Assembly: GCA_030432175.1 (NCBI GenBank) | Contig: JAUIHU010000053.1 | Span: forward strand, 1 to 12,432 | DNA length: 12,432 nt | Direction: 5' to 3' | From: Verrucomicrobiia bacterium | GTDB taxonomy: Bacteria > Verrucomicrobiota > Verrucomicrobiia > Limisphaerales > JAUIHU01 | In this document: positions 1-7,862 of the stretch, in pieces | Layout: each line of letters starts with the position of its first letter | Numbering within the stretch: the stretch's first letter is position 1 | Notes under the pieces: generated by a model | Told to the model about the DNA's origin: nothing | What the model saw: the letters and a program-made list of their open reading frames with translations, nothing else | Database searches by the model: none | Made by a program: the position numbers and the translations under genes

Positions 1-1088
1 GCGGCGATTTTCAAATATTGGGTTCCGTGAGTAATGACCGGTTCTGAATCAGTAAACCGGGTCATCATCCACTCAGCGCTTACCCAAAGAGCCGCTCCAC
101 CAATTAGTGTCATCCAGAAACCGTATTTCAATCCGGTGGTCCAGGTTTCTTTGACTCGATCCAATTTTCGGGCTCCGTTATTTTGTCCGCTGAGTGTCAT
201 CACTGCGACGTTCAGTCCAATTGTAGGGAGGAGTAGAATCTGCTCCACTCGCGTCGCTACGCCATAAGCAGCCACCCCATCCGGACCAAAATCACTGATG
301 AACCAGGTGATGATGAATATTCCCAGCGCCACCGTCATCATGTTCAGGCTGGCCGGGAATCCCTGATAAGCAATATCTTTGAAACATTTCAAATTGGGCT
401 TGAGTTCAACTGCTTTGAGATTGCCGGATTCAAATAACCGGGATTGGAGCGCACGATATCCCAGATAAAATGTTCCTGTGATTTGGATGACGACTGTCGC
501 TAACGCGATTCCGCGAACTCCCATAGCCGGCAAACCTAAGCCTCCGTTCATAAACCATGGATCCAGGATGAGATTGGCGACGAAACCAGAGATCAGCAGA
601 TTTCGATAAGTGTGAGTGTTTCCTTGGGCAGTCAACGAAGCATTGATGATTTGCTGAGCCAGAAAGAAGGCAGTTGCGGCCAGAAGAGTGTTCATATACT
701 TCAGGGTAAGCGCCAGATATTCTTCCTTGGCTCCAAGTAGTTCGAATAATCGAGGAGCTGCCCAAAAACCGAATAGCATGATGAAGACGGAAAGGATCAA
801 ACCGAAGACGACTGCTTGAATGGCAAATTGTCGGGCGGTTTCAGCAGAATCCTCTCCCAAAGCGTTTGAGATCAGGGCGGTAGCCCCTTGCGAAATTCCA
901 GCAGCAAAGGCAATCAGGATGAAGAAAACTGGAAAGGACAAGGAGAGCGCCGCTAGCGCCTCAGTGGACACCATCCCTGCATAGTATGTGTCCACGACGT
1001 TATACATCGTGTTAAAAAAGTAACCAATACTAGCAGGAACGGCGATTTTTCTGATTAATTCCGGGATAGGATCCTGAGTTAAGTTCAT
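1..1088 (-). CDS. MATE family multidrug/cation antiporter, 3' end cut by window edge
   Basis: Reading leftward from the ATG at 1088 gives 362 residues with no stop before the window edge. The product is a polytopic inner-membrane protein of the MATE (NorM/DinF-like) family, which exports drugs or toxic organic cations in exchange for Na+ or H+. Visible hallmarks are the N-lobe start (PELIRKIAVPAS), NVVDTYYAG with ALAALSLSFP (about residues 30-54), QGATALISNALG (67-78), the G-rich LGLPAMGVRGIALATV segment (184-199), and the second-lobe repeat GVAAYGVATRVEQ (271-283). Many hydrophobic segments alternate with short charged loops. MATE proteins are usually about 450 residues, so roughly the last 90 are missing off the left edge. 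No in-frame ATG lies between this start and the stop codon at 1155-1157; the Shine-Dalgarno is weak (GGA about 10 nt upstream). The gene is divergent from the large secreted-protein gene. The substrate cannot be told from sequence. Confidence 0.93.
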   Translation of the reverse strand, partial: MNLTQDPIPELIRKIAVPASIGYFFNTMYNVVDTYYAGMVSTEALAALSLSFPVFFILIAFAAGISQGATALISNALGEDSAETARQFAIQAVVFGLILSVFIMLFGFWAAPRLFELLGAKEEYLALTLKYMNTLLAATAFFLAQQIINASLTAQGNTHTYRNLLISGFVANLILDPWFMNGGLGLPAMGVRGIALATVVIQITGTFYLGYRALQSRLFESGNLKAVELKPNLKCFKDIAYQGFPASLNMMTVALGIFIITWFISDFGPDGVAAYGVATRVEQILLLPTIGLNVAVMTLSGQNNGARKLDRVKETWTTGLKYGFWMTLIGGAALWVSAEWMMTRFTDSEPVITHGTQYLKIA

Positions 1089-1304
1089 ACCATTGATTCC
1101 GTTAAATCCGAAACTGGACTGATTTAATGGGGAATACCAACATTTTTCGGTATACTAATTTCTGGGAACAAACATTTTGAATGTCATAACCACAGATCAC
1201 TAAAAAACAGTCAAAAGGTAGAAAGAGAATCGTCGCACTCTCTGTTTCTCTGCTATTCATGATGCACATACGATTGGAAGAAGTGTTTCATTTATGTTAC
1301 AGAA
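1089..1304. other. Divergent intergenic spacer (MATE / large secreted protein)
   Basis: This 216-bp spacer separates two divergent start codons, so it must carry promoters for both genes. I see no convincing sigma-70 promoter. The best leftward candidate is TTCAAA with an 18-nt spacer to TAGTAT around 1155-1184 on the minus strand, matching 4 of 6 positions in each box. A small perfect palindrome, ACATT-TTG-AATGT (1172-1184), sits near the middle and overlaps that candidate -35. It could be an operator half-site pair or chance. No ORF, tRNA or terminator is evident. Confidence 0.4.
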
Positions 1305-4300
1305 TTGAGTATGCGATTCGATTCAAAGCTGATTAATGGCGTTTTTATTCGGTTTGGTCATAGGTTCATGATGTTTGGGGCGATGTTGGCCTTGGGAAAT
1401 CTGAATCATCAAGCTGATGCTGAACACATTGACCCTATTTCAGCAATTGGTATCTGGGACTTTGATTCAGCTGAGAATGTTGATGGTGTAATTTTGGATG
1501 AATTAGCTGGTACGCCATTGGAACTAATTGGCGGCGCGGAATTGAGTCCTGAGGGAGAAGGTCGAACCGGGACTGGGAATGATCGAGCGTTATCATTGGG
1601 AGAATCCGGGGGCATGGCTAATCCGACACACGCGCGAGTCACCAATCAGGATCCAGCAGGTGGAGATTTTCTGGATCGACTCAATCAATCAAATTCAAGC
1701 GATCAGTTGACTGTAACTTTCTGGCAGCGATGGGCTTTAGGCTCTGTTTCAAATAGTTCGTCAGTCTGGTTTGCGTCTCCTTCGGCTGGAGCCGGATCGG
1801 GTGATCGAGGGTTTCAAGCGCATCTGCCTTGGGGAAACGGTATTGTTTATTTTGACACTGCTGGATGCTGTGGAACTCCAGGTAATCGGTTGAATGGCGG
1901 GTTAGAATCGTTGAACCCGGCGGTGAACTGGGAGGAGTGGACCCATGTGGCATTGGTAAAGAATGGAGGATCAAAGCAAGTCTGGGTGAATGGTCAATTG
2001 GCTCTCGACCAAAGTTCCGGGGCTTTTCCATTAGCTAACGATTGGACATCCATGTATATCGCCCAATCTCCGACCGAACCGGATGTGGCTTTTCACGGAT
2101 GGGTGGACGATGTGGCGGTGTTCGGTTCGGCGTTGAAGCAAGAGCAAATCGAGGAATTGGCAAGCGGCGCCAAACCGAATGATCTCATTGCCCCGCCAGA
2201 AGAATGGCCACCCAGAATTAACGAAATCTTTCCTGAAGATGGTACCGGATTTCATCCAGTTAATGGGGGATTGAGTTTTCGAGTTAGCGTTGTTGAGCCA
2301 AACCAGATCCGTTCAAACTCCATACAGTTGACATTGAATGGGATGGATGTCTCATCGAGACTCACCTTGGAAGGAGGTCCACAAGAGTGGATCGCCACTT
2401 ACTCAGAATCGCTGACCCCAAACCAAGATTACGCGGCTGAAATTTGGGTGTCAGATATTTCAGGACGGGAAAGTGAGCGGATCTGGAATTTTGACACCCA
2501 GGAAGGACCACCGGTTTCGGAGCTGATGAACTATGCCGTTGGAGCCGAGTCTTACATGATGAGGTTTAATGATTCTCTACCACCCACAGAATATGGAAAC
2601 GACGGAAACTATGACACCCACACAGAAAGCACACCACGCGCCGTTGGATCTTATTTTGAGGTGGATTTGGGAGAAGAACGCGCACTTTATCAGGTTCGTG
2701 TGTTTCCAGCTGATGGGTTTCAAAGTCGAATGACGCATACTACGGTCCGGATTTATGACGACAATCATGATTCGATATTTTCCGAACATTTGGGAGGGAC
2801 GGATCCGGTTTTCGATGTCTGGACGCCAGGGCCAGTCTTCGGGCGTTATGTTCGGGTTGGGTTTGAGAATAAAGAACGCTCTGAGCCAGGTACTTTTTGG
2901 TACTTGGGTGTGAAGGAGCTGGAAACCTTTGGCCGCCCCAAAGAAGAGGTTGGTATTTTGAATTTTGATGTCGACCAGACGGAGATTTCCGCAGGAGAAG
3001 AAGTGACGTTGAGTTGGCAAGTGGAAGATGTAAGAGGTCTGACGATTTATCCAGTGGATGAAAATGTCTTGCCTGTCACGAATTCTGACGGGCGTGGTGA
3101 ATTGAAGCTAAATCTAATTGAAACCACTGAATTTACTTTAGTGGCTGAACTGTCCGGAGAAATTCTGACCAGAAGTATCACGGTTGAGGTGGGTGGGATA
3201 TCGTTGCCTCCACAGATCAATGAAATTGTGGCAGACAATCAATTTTCGCTGGAGGACGGATTTGGGGATGCTCCTGATTGGATCGAAATCCACAATCCGA
3301 ATAATCAGCCACTCGATCTCGCAGGGCATGGACTAACCGACGATCCGGCGGATGCCATGAAATGGGTGTTTCCGGCAGGAGTGATTCTGGAACCGCATTC
3401 CAACCTCATCCTGTTTGCCTCCGGCAGGGATATTTTTGACACCCAAGAAGAAGGCTGGCACACGAACTTTGCGTTGGACAACGCTGGAGAGTCCTTGGCT
3501 TTGGTAGCTCCGGACGGGATTACGATTTTGGATGTCCTGGAAAATTTCCCAGCGCAAAGGGAGGACCTCGCCTACGGTCGAACCATGAAAGGAGAATGGG
3601 CTTTTCTAGAAACATCACCCGGAGGGCCTAACATCTCAACGGCTTACCTGGGTTGGTTGCGTCCTGTGACATTTAGCCAGACACGTGGTTTCTTTGAGGA
3701 AGCTTTCAGCTTGGGTTTGAGTCATGAGGATCCAGACGCGGAAATTTGGATGTCCAATAATGGAGGAGCTACAGAATCTCTGTACGAAGAGTCTTTCTTG
3801 GTAGATGGAAATCTTTCAGTGAGGGTGGATGTTCGAAAATCAGGCTTTAAATCACCTTCCATCCAATCTCACACATTCCTGTTTATAGAAGACACCTTGC
3901 AGGCTTCGAATATGGACCAAGGGATTTTGGGTGTCACCGAATTTCGGCAGCGCGCGCGTCAGGGATTGATGGATTTGCCGACAATCAGTGTTTCGGTGGA
4001 TCAATTGCCGGATGATTGGGATGAGCGTCCGGCTTCGGTTGAAATTTTCCTGCCTGGAAATGACCCAATTTTTGAAAATGCAGGGGTGGAACGATTTGGT
4101 GGAGCCTGGACAAATTTTGACAAGAAAAACTACCGGCTGAAATTCCGATCAGAGTATGGCGCGAAGAAATTGGAAGCGCCTCTTTTTGATGGATTTGATA
4201 TGGGCTTTCAGGTCGTGGATCGGTTTGATGAGATTGACCTACGAGCAGGTGGGCACGATATGTCTTCCCGTGGATTTTACATGTCAGCCCGGTTTAGCGA

Positions 4301-6599
4301 GGATTCGATGCTGGAAATGGGAAGCCTGAACCCACATGGACGTTATGTGCACCTCTATTTCAATGGTGAATATTGGGGGCAATACCACATGAGGGAGCGA
4401 CTTACGGACGCATTCCTGGCGGATTATCTGGGCGGCCAGACTTCTGATTACACGAATGTGCGAGGCAATGACAATGACGGTAGTAATTTCATTTTAGGAA
4501 CCCCGGACCCGATTAACCGAGATCCATGGATGAATGTTCTGGCAGCCAAAGGTGATTATGAAGAAATCCGCCAATGGGTGGATGTCCAACATCTTATTGA
4601 TTTCATGTTGATGTGGTACTTCGGGAATGCTGAATCTGAGTATCGTTCGGCAGGCCCAATTCAGCCTGGATCAGGGTTCAAATTCTGGCTGGGAGATGCT
4701 GATGGGCATATCAGGGCTCCTGGTGATAGAACTAGCAACTCAGGCCCTGCAGGGATTTTTGGGTCACTCGTCAATGAGGGACATCCAGATTTTATGATCC
4801 TGCTGGCGGATCGAGCCCAGATGCATTTATTCAATGGAGGAGCTTTGAGTCCAGAGCGAAATGTGCAGCGATTGGAACGGCGTATGCAGGAAATTCAAAA
4901 TAGCCTGGTGGCTGAATCAGCTCGATGGGGTTATCGCAGTCCAAGCAGTTGGGAGAACGCAGCTCAGGATGCGATAGAGAACCTTTTCCCGACACAAACA
5001 CAGACACTGGCTTCCCGATTACGATCCCGAGGCTTGTTCCCTGCCTTGGACGCTCCGGTTTTGGGGCAGCATGGGGGAGTGATAGAAAATGGAACACTAG
5101 TGGACATCCAAACAAGCGGGGGAACGATCTACTACACTCTGGATGGGACAGATCCACGATTGCCTGGTGGCGCAATTCTTTCTGACGCCATGATTTTGGG
5201 TGGGGGCGGATCTTCTAACGTTATTGGACCTAACGGTGAATGGGATTATCTGGATATAGGGCAGGCTCCAACAGAGGGTTGGACCGGTTTGGATTATGAT
5301 TCAGCTGGATGGAAAACCGGAAACGCTCCATTAGGATATGGAGATTCAGGTATGGCTACAACACTGGATTTCGGGCCTCAATCCAACAATAAATACAGCG
5401 CTTATTATTTTCGGAGAGAATTTGAGATGGATGATCCCTCTGCGCTCGATCGAGTGACATTGAATGTCGTTCGTGACGACGGAGTAGCGGTCTATCTGAA
5501 TGGTGTTGAGATTGCTCGGGATAACTTACCAGCAGGCAATTTAAATTATGACACCCAAGCATTATCCGCTGCTGGCGGTGGCGATGAAACATTGGTTCGA
5601 GAGTTTGATTTGCCTGGAGAATTGCTGCGGCCAGGGAAGAATCTTCTGGCAGCGGAAGTGCATCAGGTTTCTGGGTCCAGTTCTGATTTGAGATTCGATG
5701 CGTGGCTGAGGAGTTCGGTGTCGATGGAAATTGCTCTGAGTCCGGGGGATTGGTTTAAAGGTCGGGTATTTGATGGGACGAGTTGGAGCGCTCTGACCGA
5801 AGCTGAATTTTTCAGTGAGGCGGCGATTGCTCCTCAATCAGGGGACTTGGTCATATCTGAAATTCATTATAATCCAGATGGATCAGACGAGTATGAGTTT
5901 ATTGAGTTGATGAATATCAGTGACAAGACTTTGGATCTATCAGGAATCCGAATCAGTGGCGGTGTTGATTTACTGGCGGGTGAAGGTATTCGAATGGCGC
6001 CGGGTGGATTTTTTTTGGGTGTCGAGAATTTGGAGGCGTTCGTGCAGCGGTATATGGAATCAACATCCGACTACTATTTTCCGGACATCCAGGTAATGGG
6101 AGTTTGGAATGGACGCCTGGATGATGCAGGGGAACTTATTGAAATTCGTGACAGGCAAGGAAAATTACTGGTTTCGGTAAATTATGACAATGCTGACCCC
6201 TGGCCTGTTTCCCCGGATGGAGACGGAAGTTCTCTTGAACTGATTGATCCATTTTCAGCCTCAACCGGTGAAACTGGTGTTTCAGTTATTTTGGATGATG
6301 CTGATTTATGGCGAGCGAGTCTACTTTACCATGGCAGTCCTGGGAGGGTTGGCTCTTCAATAGACAAGGTTGTTTTGAATATTCAGTCACCACTAGATAA
6401 TGGGCAGTATAAATTGACCTGGGAGGCGAACTTGGGTTTGAAATATCGATTAGAAATGAAATCTGATTTGAAATCTTCAGTTTGGGAAGAAATAGAAGTG
6501 ATCGAACCTGCTTCAAATGGAATCGTTGAGGTTGATTTAAATACTGGACCAGATAATTGGCAGCAATTTTATCGCCTGCAAATTCAGTCATTAGAGTAA
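1305..6599 (+). CDS. Giant secreted multidomain protein: LamG, discoidin-like, lamin-tail and CotH-kinase domains
   Basis: Encodes 1764 residues from TTG 1305; ATG 1311 is equally plausible (two residues shorter). The N-terminus is a signal peptide: basic residues, the hydrophobic stretch FMMFGAMLAL, then ADA before Glu40. Domains in order: LamG/concanavalin-like (about 45-290; WTHVALVKNG, WVNGQLALD, VDDVAVF), an Ig-like region (300-400), an F5/8 type C-like discoidin domain (405-545; YFEVDLGEERALYQVRVFP), an Ig-like domain (550-630), lamin-tail domain 1 (635-775; DWIEIHNPNNQPLDLAG), a chitobiase-like module (795-860), a CotH kinase-like domain (890-1190; NYRLKFRSEYG, IDLRAGGHDMSSRG, YFNGEYWGQYHMRERL, FWLGDADG), a second chitobiase-like module (1250-1300 and about 1470-1503) split by a beta-sandwich (1300-1470; DDGVAVYLNGVEI), lamin-tail domain 2 (1510-1650; ISEIHYNPDGSDEYEFIEL), and a C-terminal FYR-type module. 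It is probably a cell-surface or exported protein; CotH domains phosphorylate protein in Bacillus, but activity here is unproven. Confidence 0.9.
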   Translation: MSMRFDSKLINGVFIRFGHRFMMFGAMLALGNLNHQADAEHIDPISAIGIWDFDSAENVDGVILDELAGTPLELIGGAELSPEGEGRTGTGNDRALSLGESGGMANPTHARVTNQDPAGGDFLDRLNQSNSSDQLTVTFWQRWALGSVSNSSSVWFASPSAGAGSGDRGFQAHLPWGNGIVYFDTAGCCGTPGNRLNGGLESLNPAVNWEEWTHVALVKNGGSKQVWVNGQLALDQSSGAFPLANDWTSMYIAQSPTEPDVAFHGWVDDVAVFGSALKQEQIEELASGAKPNDLIAPPEEWPPRINEIFPEDGTGFHPVNGGLSFRVSVVEPNQIRSNSIQLTLNGMDVSSRLTLEGGPQEWIATYSESLTPNQDYAAEIWVSDISGRESERIWNFDTQEGPPVSELMNYAVGAESYMMRFNDSLPPTEYGNDGNYDTHTESTPRAVGSYFEVDLGEERALYQVRVFPADGFQSRMTHTTVRIYDDNHDSIFSEHLGGTDPVFDVWTPGPVFGRYVRVGFENKERSEPGTFWYLGVKELETFGRPKEEVGILNFDVDQTEISAGEEVTLSWQVEDVRGLTIYPVDENVLPVTNSDGRGELKLNLIETTEFTLVAELSGEILTRSITVEVGGISLPPQINEIVADNQFSLEDGFGDAPDWIEIHNPNNQPLDLAGHGLTDDPADAMKWVFPAGVILEPHSNLILFASGRDIFDTQEEGWHTNFALDNAGESLALVAPDGITILDVLENFPAQREDLAYGRTMKGEWAFLETSPGGPNISTAYLGWLRPVTFSQTRGFFEEAFSLGLSHEDPDAEIWMSNNGGATESLYEESFLVDGNLSVRVDVRKSGFKSPSIQSHTFLFIEDTLQASNMDQGILGVTEFRQRARQGLMDLPTISVSVDQLPDDWDERPASVEIFLPGNDPIFENAGVERFGGAWTNFDKKNYRLKFRSEYGAKKLEAPLFDGFDMGFQVVDRFDEIDLRAGGHDMSSRGFYMSARFSEDSMLEMGSLNPHGRYVHLYFNGEYWGQYHMRERLTDAFLADYLGGQTSDYTNVRGNDNDGSNFILGTPDPINRDPWMNVLAAKGDYEEIRQWVDVQHLIDFMLMWYFGNAESEYRSAGPIQPGSGFKFWLGDADGHIRAPGDRTSNSGPAGIFGSLVNEGHPDFMILLADRAQMHLFNGGALSPERNVQRLERRMQEIQNSLVAESARWGYRSPSSWENAAQDAIENLFPTQTQTLASRLRSRGLFPALDAPVLGQHGGVIENGTLVDIQTSGGTIYYTLDGTDPRLPGGAILSDAMILGGGGSSNVIGPNGEWDYLDIGQAPTEGWTGLDYDSAGWKTGNAPLGYGDSGMATTLDFGPQSNNKYSAYYFRREFEMDDPSALDRVTLNVVRDDGVAVYLNGVEIARDNLPAGNLNYDTQALSAAGGGDETLVREFDLPGELLRPGKNLLAAEVHQVSGSSSDLRFDAWLRSSVSMEIALSPGDWFKGRVFDGTSWSALTEAEFFSEAAIAPQSGDLVISEIHYNPDGSDEYEFIELMNISDKTLDLSGIRISGGVDLLAGEGIRMAPGGFFLGVENLEAFVQRYMESTSDYYFPDIQVMGVWNGRLDDAGELIEIRDRQGKLLVSVNYDNADPWPVSPDGDGSSLELIDPFSASTGETGVSVILDDADLWRASLLYHGSPGRVGSSIDKVVLNIQSPLDNGQYKLTWEANLGLKYRLEMKSDLKSSVWEEIEVIEPASNGIVEVDLNTGPDNWQQFYRLQIQSLE
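2444..2452 (+). repeat. TTGGGTGTC word, copy 1
   Basis: Exact 9-mer inside the large secreted-protein gene, in the context TTTGGGTGTCA. It is read in the frame that gives Trp-Val-Ser (residues 381-383). It pairs with the opposite-strand copy at 2493-2500 as a 9-bp inverted repeat (2445-2453 with 2492-2500). Confidence 0.75.
2493..2500 (-). repeat. GGGTGTC-type word, 8-mer copy 2
   Basis: GACACCCA on the plus strand, in the context TTTTGACACCCAGG. It encodes Phe-Asp-Thr-Gln (396-399). It matches the full 9-mer at 8 of 9 positions (final G for A). It is the right arm of the inverted pair with copy 1. Confidence 0.65.
2613..2620 (-). repeat. GGGTGTC-type word, 8-mer copy 3
   Basis: GACACCCA on the plus strand, in the context TATGACACCCACA. 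It encodes Tyr-Asp-Thr-His (436-439) in the large secreted-protein gene. It matches the 9-mer at 8 of 9 positions. Confidence 0.55.
3438..3446 (-). repeat. TTGGGTGTC word, copy 4
   Basis: GACACCCAA on the plus strand, in the context TTTTTGACACCCAAG. It encodes Phe-Asp-Thr-Gln (711-714) within lamin-tail domain 1, the same tetrapeptide as copy 2 but in an unrelated domain. Confidence 0.75.
3927..3935 (+). repeat. TTGGGTGTC word, copy 5
   Basis: Exact 9-mer in the context TTTTGGGTGTCA. It is read as Leu-Gly-Val (875-877) just before the CotH-like domain, a codon frame different from copy 1. Confidence 0.75.
5550..5558 (-). repeat. TTGGGTGTC word, copy 6
   Basis: GACACCCAA on the plus strand, in the context TTATGACACCCAAG. 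It encodes Tyr-Asp-Thr-Gln (1415-1418) in the beta-sandwich inserted into the second chitobiase-like module. Confidence 0.75.
6015..6023 (+). repeat. TTGGGTGTC word, copy 7
   Basis: Exact 9-mer preceded by a T run. It is read as Leu-Gly-Val (1571-1573) in lamin-tail domain 2. Confidence 0.75.
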
Positions 6600-6621
6600 T
6601 TGTTCCATGTAGTATTGAAAA

Positions 6622-6721
6622 TATTTGACACCCAAAAATAAAAAACTCGCCCCCAAGGGGCGGCGGAATTAACTCCTCTTTCTATTAAACGCTTTGATGA
6701 AGCTAATTTGGGTGTCAAATA
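6622..6721. repeat. REP-like inverted repeat element upstream of the transposase
   Basis: A perfect 15-bp inverted repeat: TATTTGACACCCAAA (6622-6636) and TTTGGGTGTCAAATA (6707-6721), separated by 70 bp. Each arm carries the complete 9-mer found elsewhere in the window. Each arm is also followed closely by the same 10-mer ATAAAAAACT (6638-6647 and 6719-6728). Inside lies a GC-rich hairpin (6648-6662). Its position just upstream of a RAYT-type transposase fits a REP/BIME-like element. It could also help end transcription of the upstream gene, since the right arm is followed by a short T run (6728-6732). Confidence 0.75.
6648..6662 (-). terminator. GC-rich hairpin with a T-run on the minus strand
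   Basis: CGCCCC (6648-6653), a 3-nt loop, then GGGGCG (6657-6662). On the plus strand the hairpin is preceded by an A run and followed by no T run. Read on the minus strand it is followed by AG and six T, which is the classic intrinsic-terminator layout for leftward transcription. No leftward gene is present nearby, so it may instead be a structural part of the surrounding repeat element. Confidence 0.45.
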
Positions 6722-6738
6722 AAAAACTTTTTCCTTTC

Positions 6739-6771
6739 TTGACTTTTTGGGGTCTTGAGTTGAATTAGTAT
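6739..6771 (+). promoter_or_regulatory. Possible promoter of the transposase gene
   Basis: TTGACT at 6739-6744 resembles a -35 box. A -10 candidate is GAATTA at 6762-6767 (17-nt spacer), or TAGTAT at 6766-6771 with a long 21-nt spacer. The stretch lies between the inverted-repeat element and the transposase Shine-Dalgarno. This is weak, pattern-only evidence. Confidence 0.25.
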
Positions 6772-6786
6772 TAGTAGTTTCAACCA

Positions 6787-6797
6787 AAAGGAGGTGG
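6787..6797 (+). promoter_or_regulatory. Strong ribosome binding site of the transposase
   Basis: AAAGGAGGTGG is a full Shine-Dalgarno match whose last base lies 3 nt before the ATG at 6801. It fixes the start codon. It is much stronger than the sites of the other genes in this window. Confidence 0.8.
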
Positions 6798-6800
6798 AAC

Positions 6801-7862
6801 ATGCCTAATTCTAGAAAATCTGTTATAATATCTGGGGAGCCAGTTGTGGTTCATTGTGAAAGTCGTTGTGTTAGAAGAGCTTGGTTGTGTGGGTGGGATC
6901 CGCTTACAGAGAAAAGCTATGAGCATCGACGGTTTGTTATCTACGAGTTACTTAAAAAATACTCCCAAGTCTTCGCTTTGGAGTTATTTGCGTGTTCGGT
7001 TTTGCACAATCACTATCATTTTGTTGCCCGTATTGATCCTCATATGGCAAACGGATGGTCGGACGAAGAAGTCGTCAGGAGGTGGGACCAGGTTTATTCG
7101 GTTAGAAAAGTGTTCACAGGCGTATCCGGAGACTTGGATGAAGATATATTAAAAAAAGCTTTAGCAAGACCTGATCTAATTAAAGAATGGCGGTCCAGGT
7201 TGTGTTGCATCAGCTGGTTCATGAAGCAGATTAATGAACCAATGGCAAGGATGGCTAATAAAGAGGATGGGTGCAAAGGACGGTTTTGGGAAGGGCGCTT
7301 CAAATGTCAACGCCTGGAGGATGAAGGAGCTGTGCTGGCATCTATGACTTATGTGGATCTTAATCCTGTTCGTGCCGGTGTGGCTGAGACTCCAGAGGAG
7401 AGTGATTTTACGAGCGTTCAAGATCGGATAATGTCCATGAAAGGCGCTGAGTCGGGAACTGCTGATAGGGTAGATGCCGATCAACAGCGAATGAACAGTC
7501 ACGATCGAAGCTCTAAACAGCGAGAAGCCAGGGCGGATTGGTTGACGCCAATAGAGAACATAAAGATAGGTTTGGGGGATCGGAGTTGGCTTTTGAAATT
7601 AGAAGATTATCTGGAAATAGTGGATACGACCGGACGCATTATTAAAAGTAATAAAAAAGGTTTTATCCCATCTAATTTGGAGCCTGTTTTATCTCGAATG
7701 AAGTTATGTCAGAATCATTGGATTCAGACTGTGCTGGGTTTTGGAAGCGGGTTTTATCGAGTTGCCGGATCTGTCAGTAAAATGATTGAGATAGCCAAGT
7801 CACTTGGGCAGAGATGGATGCGGGGGATGAATTTTAGTAAGGAGGTGTACGTAAGCGCATAA
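6801..7862 (+). CDS. REP-associated-type tyrosine transposase (IS200/Y1 HUH family)
   Basis: A 353-residue single-strand DNA endonuclease of the Y1/HUH fold (Transposase IS200-like, RAYT branch). The HUH metal-binding motif is in the stretch CSVLHNHYHF (His71-Tyr72-His73). Further family hallmarks are KGRFWEGRFKCQ (159-170) and the helix MTYVDLNPVRAGV (182-194), in which Tyr184 is the likely nucleophile. Canonical IS200 TnpA is about 150 residues; the long C-terminal extension (about 215-353) is typical of RAYT-like proteins, which are domesticated to short palindromic repeats rather than carried within an insertion sequence. No insertion-sequence ends or target duplication flank it. Directly upstream is a 15-bp inverted repeat made from the dispersed 9-mer, a natural candidate for its substrate. 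The three genes downstream start 149 bp later and look unrelated. The ORF is intact, with both histidines and the tyrosine present. Confidence 0.88.
   Translation: MPNSRKSVIISGEPVVVHCESRCVRRAWLCGWDPLTEKSYEHRRFVIYELLKKYSQVFALELFACSVLHNHYHFVARIDPHMANGWSDEEVVRRWDQVYSVRKVFTGVSGDLDEDILKKALARPDLIKEWRSRLCCISWFMKQINEPMARMANKEDGCKGRFWEGRFKCQRLEDEGAVLASMTYVDLNPVRAGVAETPEESDFTSVQDRIMSMKGAESGTADRVDADQQRMNSHDRSSKQREARADWLTPIENIKIGLGDRSWLLKLEDYLEIVDTTGRIIKSNKKGFIPSNLEPVLSRMKLCQNHWIQTVLGFGSGFYRVAGSVSKMIEIAKSLGQRWMRGMNFSKEVYVSA

Noticed and set aside
430..765. Minus-strand 111-codon ORF
   Set aside because: It lies entirely within the MATE gene in another frame, and its translation lacks the hydrophobic segments and motifs that the MATE frame shows.
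4831..5175. Minus-strand 114-codon ORF
   Set aside because: It is antisense to the CotH/chitobiase-like part of the secreted-protein gene, with no recognisable domain or ribosome binding site.
6648..6662. Hairpin as intrinsic terminator of the large secreted-protein gene
   Set aside because: On the plus strand it has no following T run; the T run is on the minus strand.
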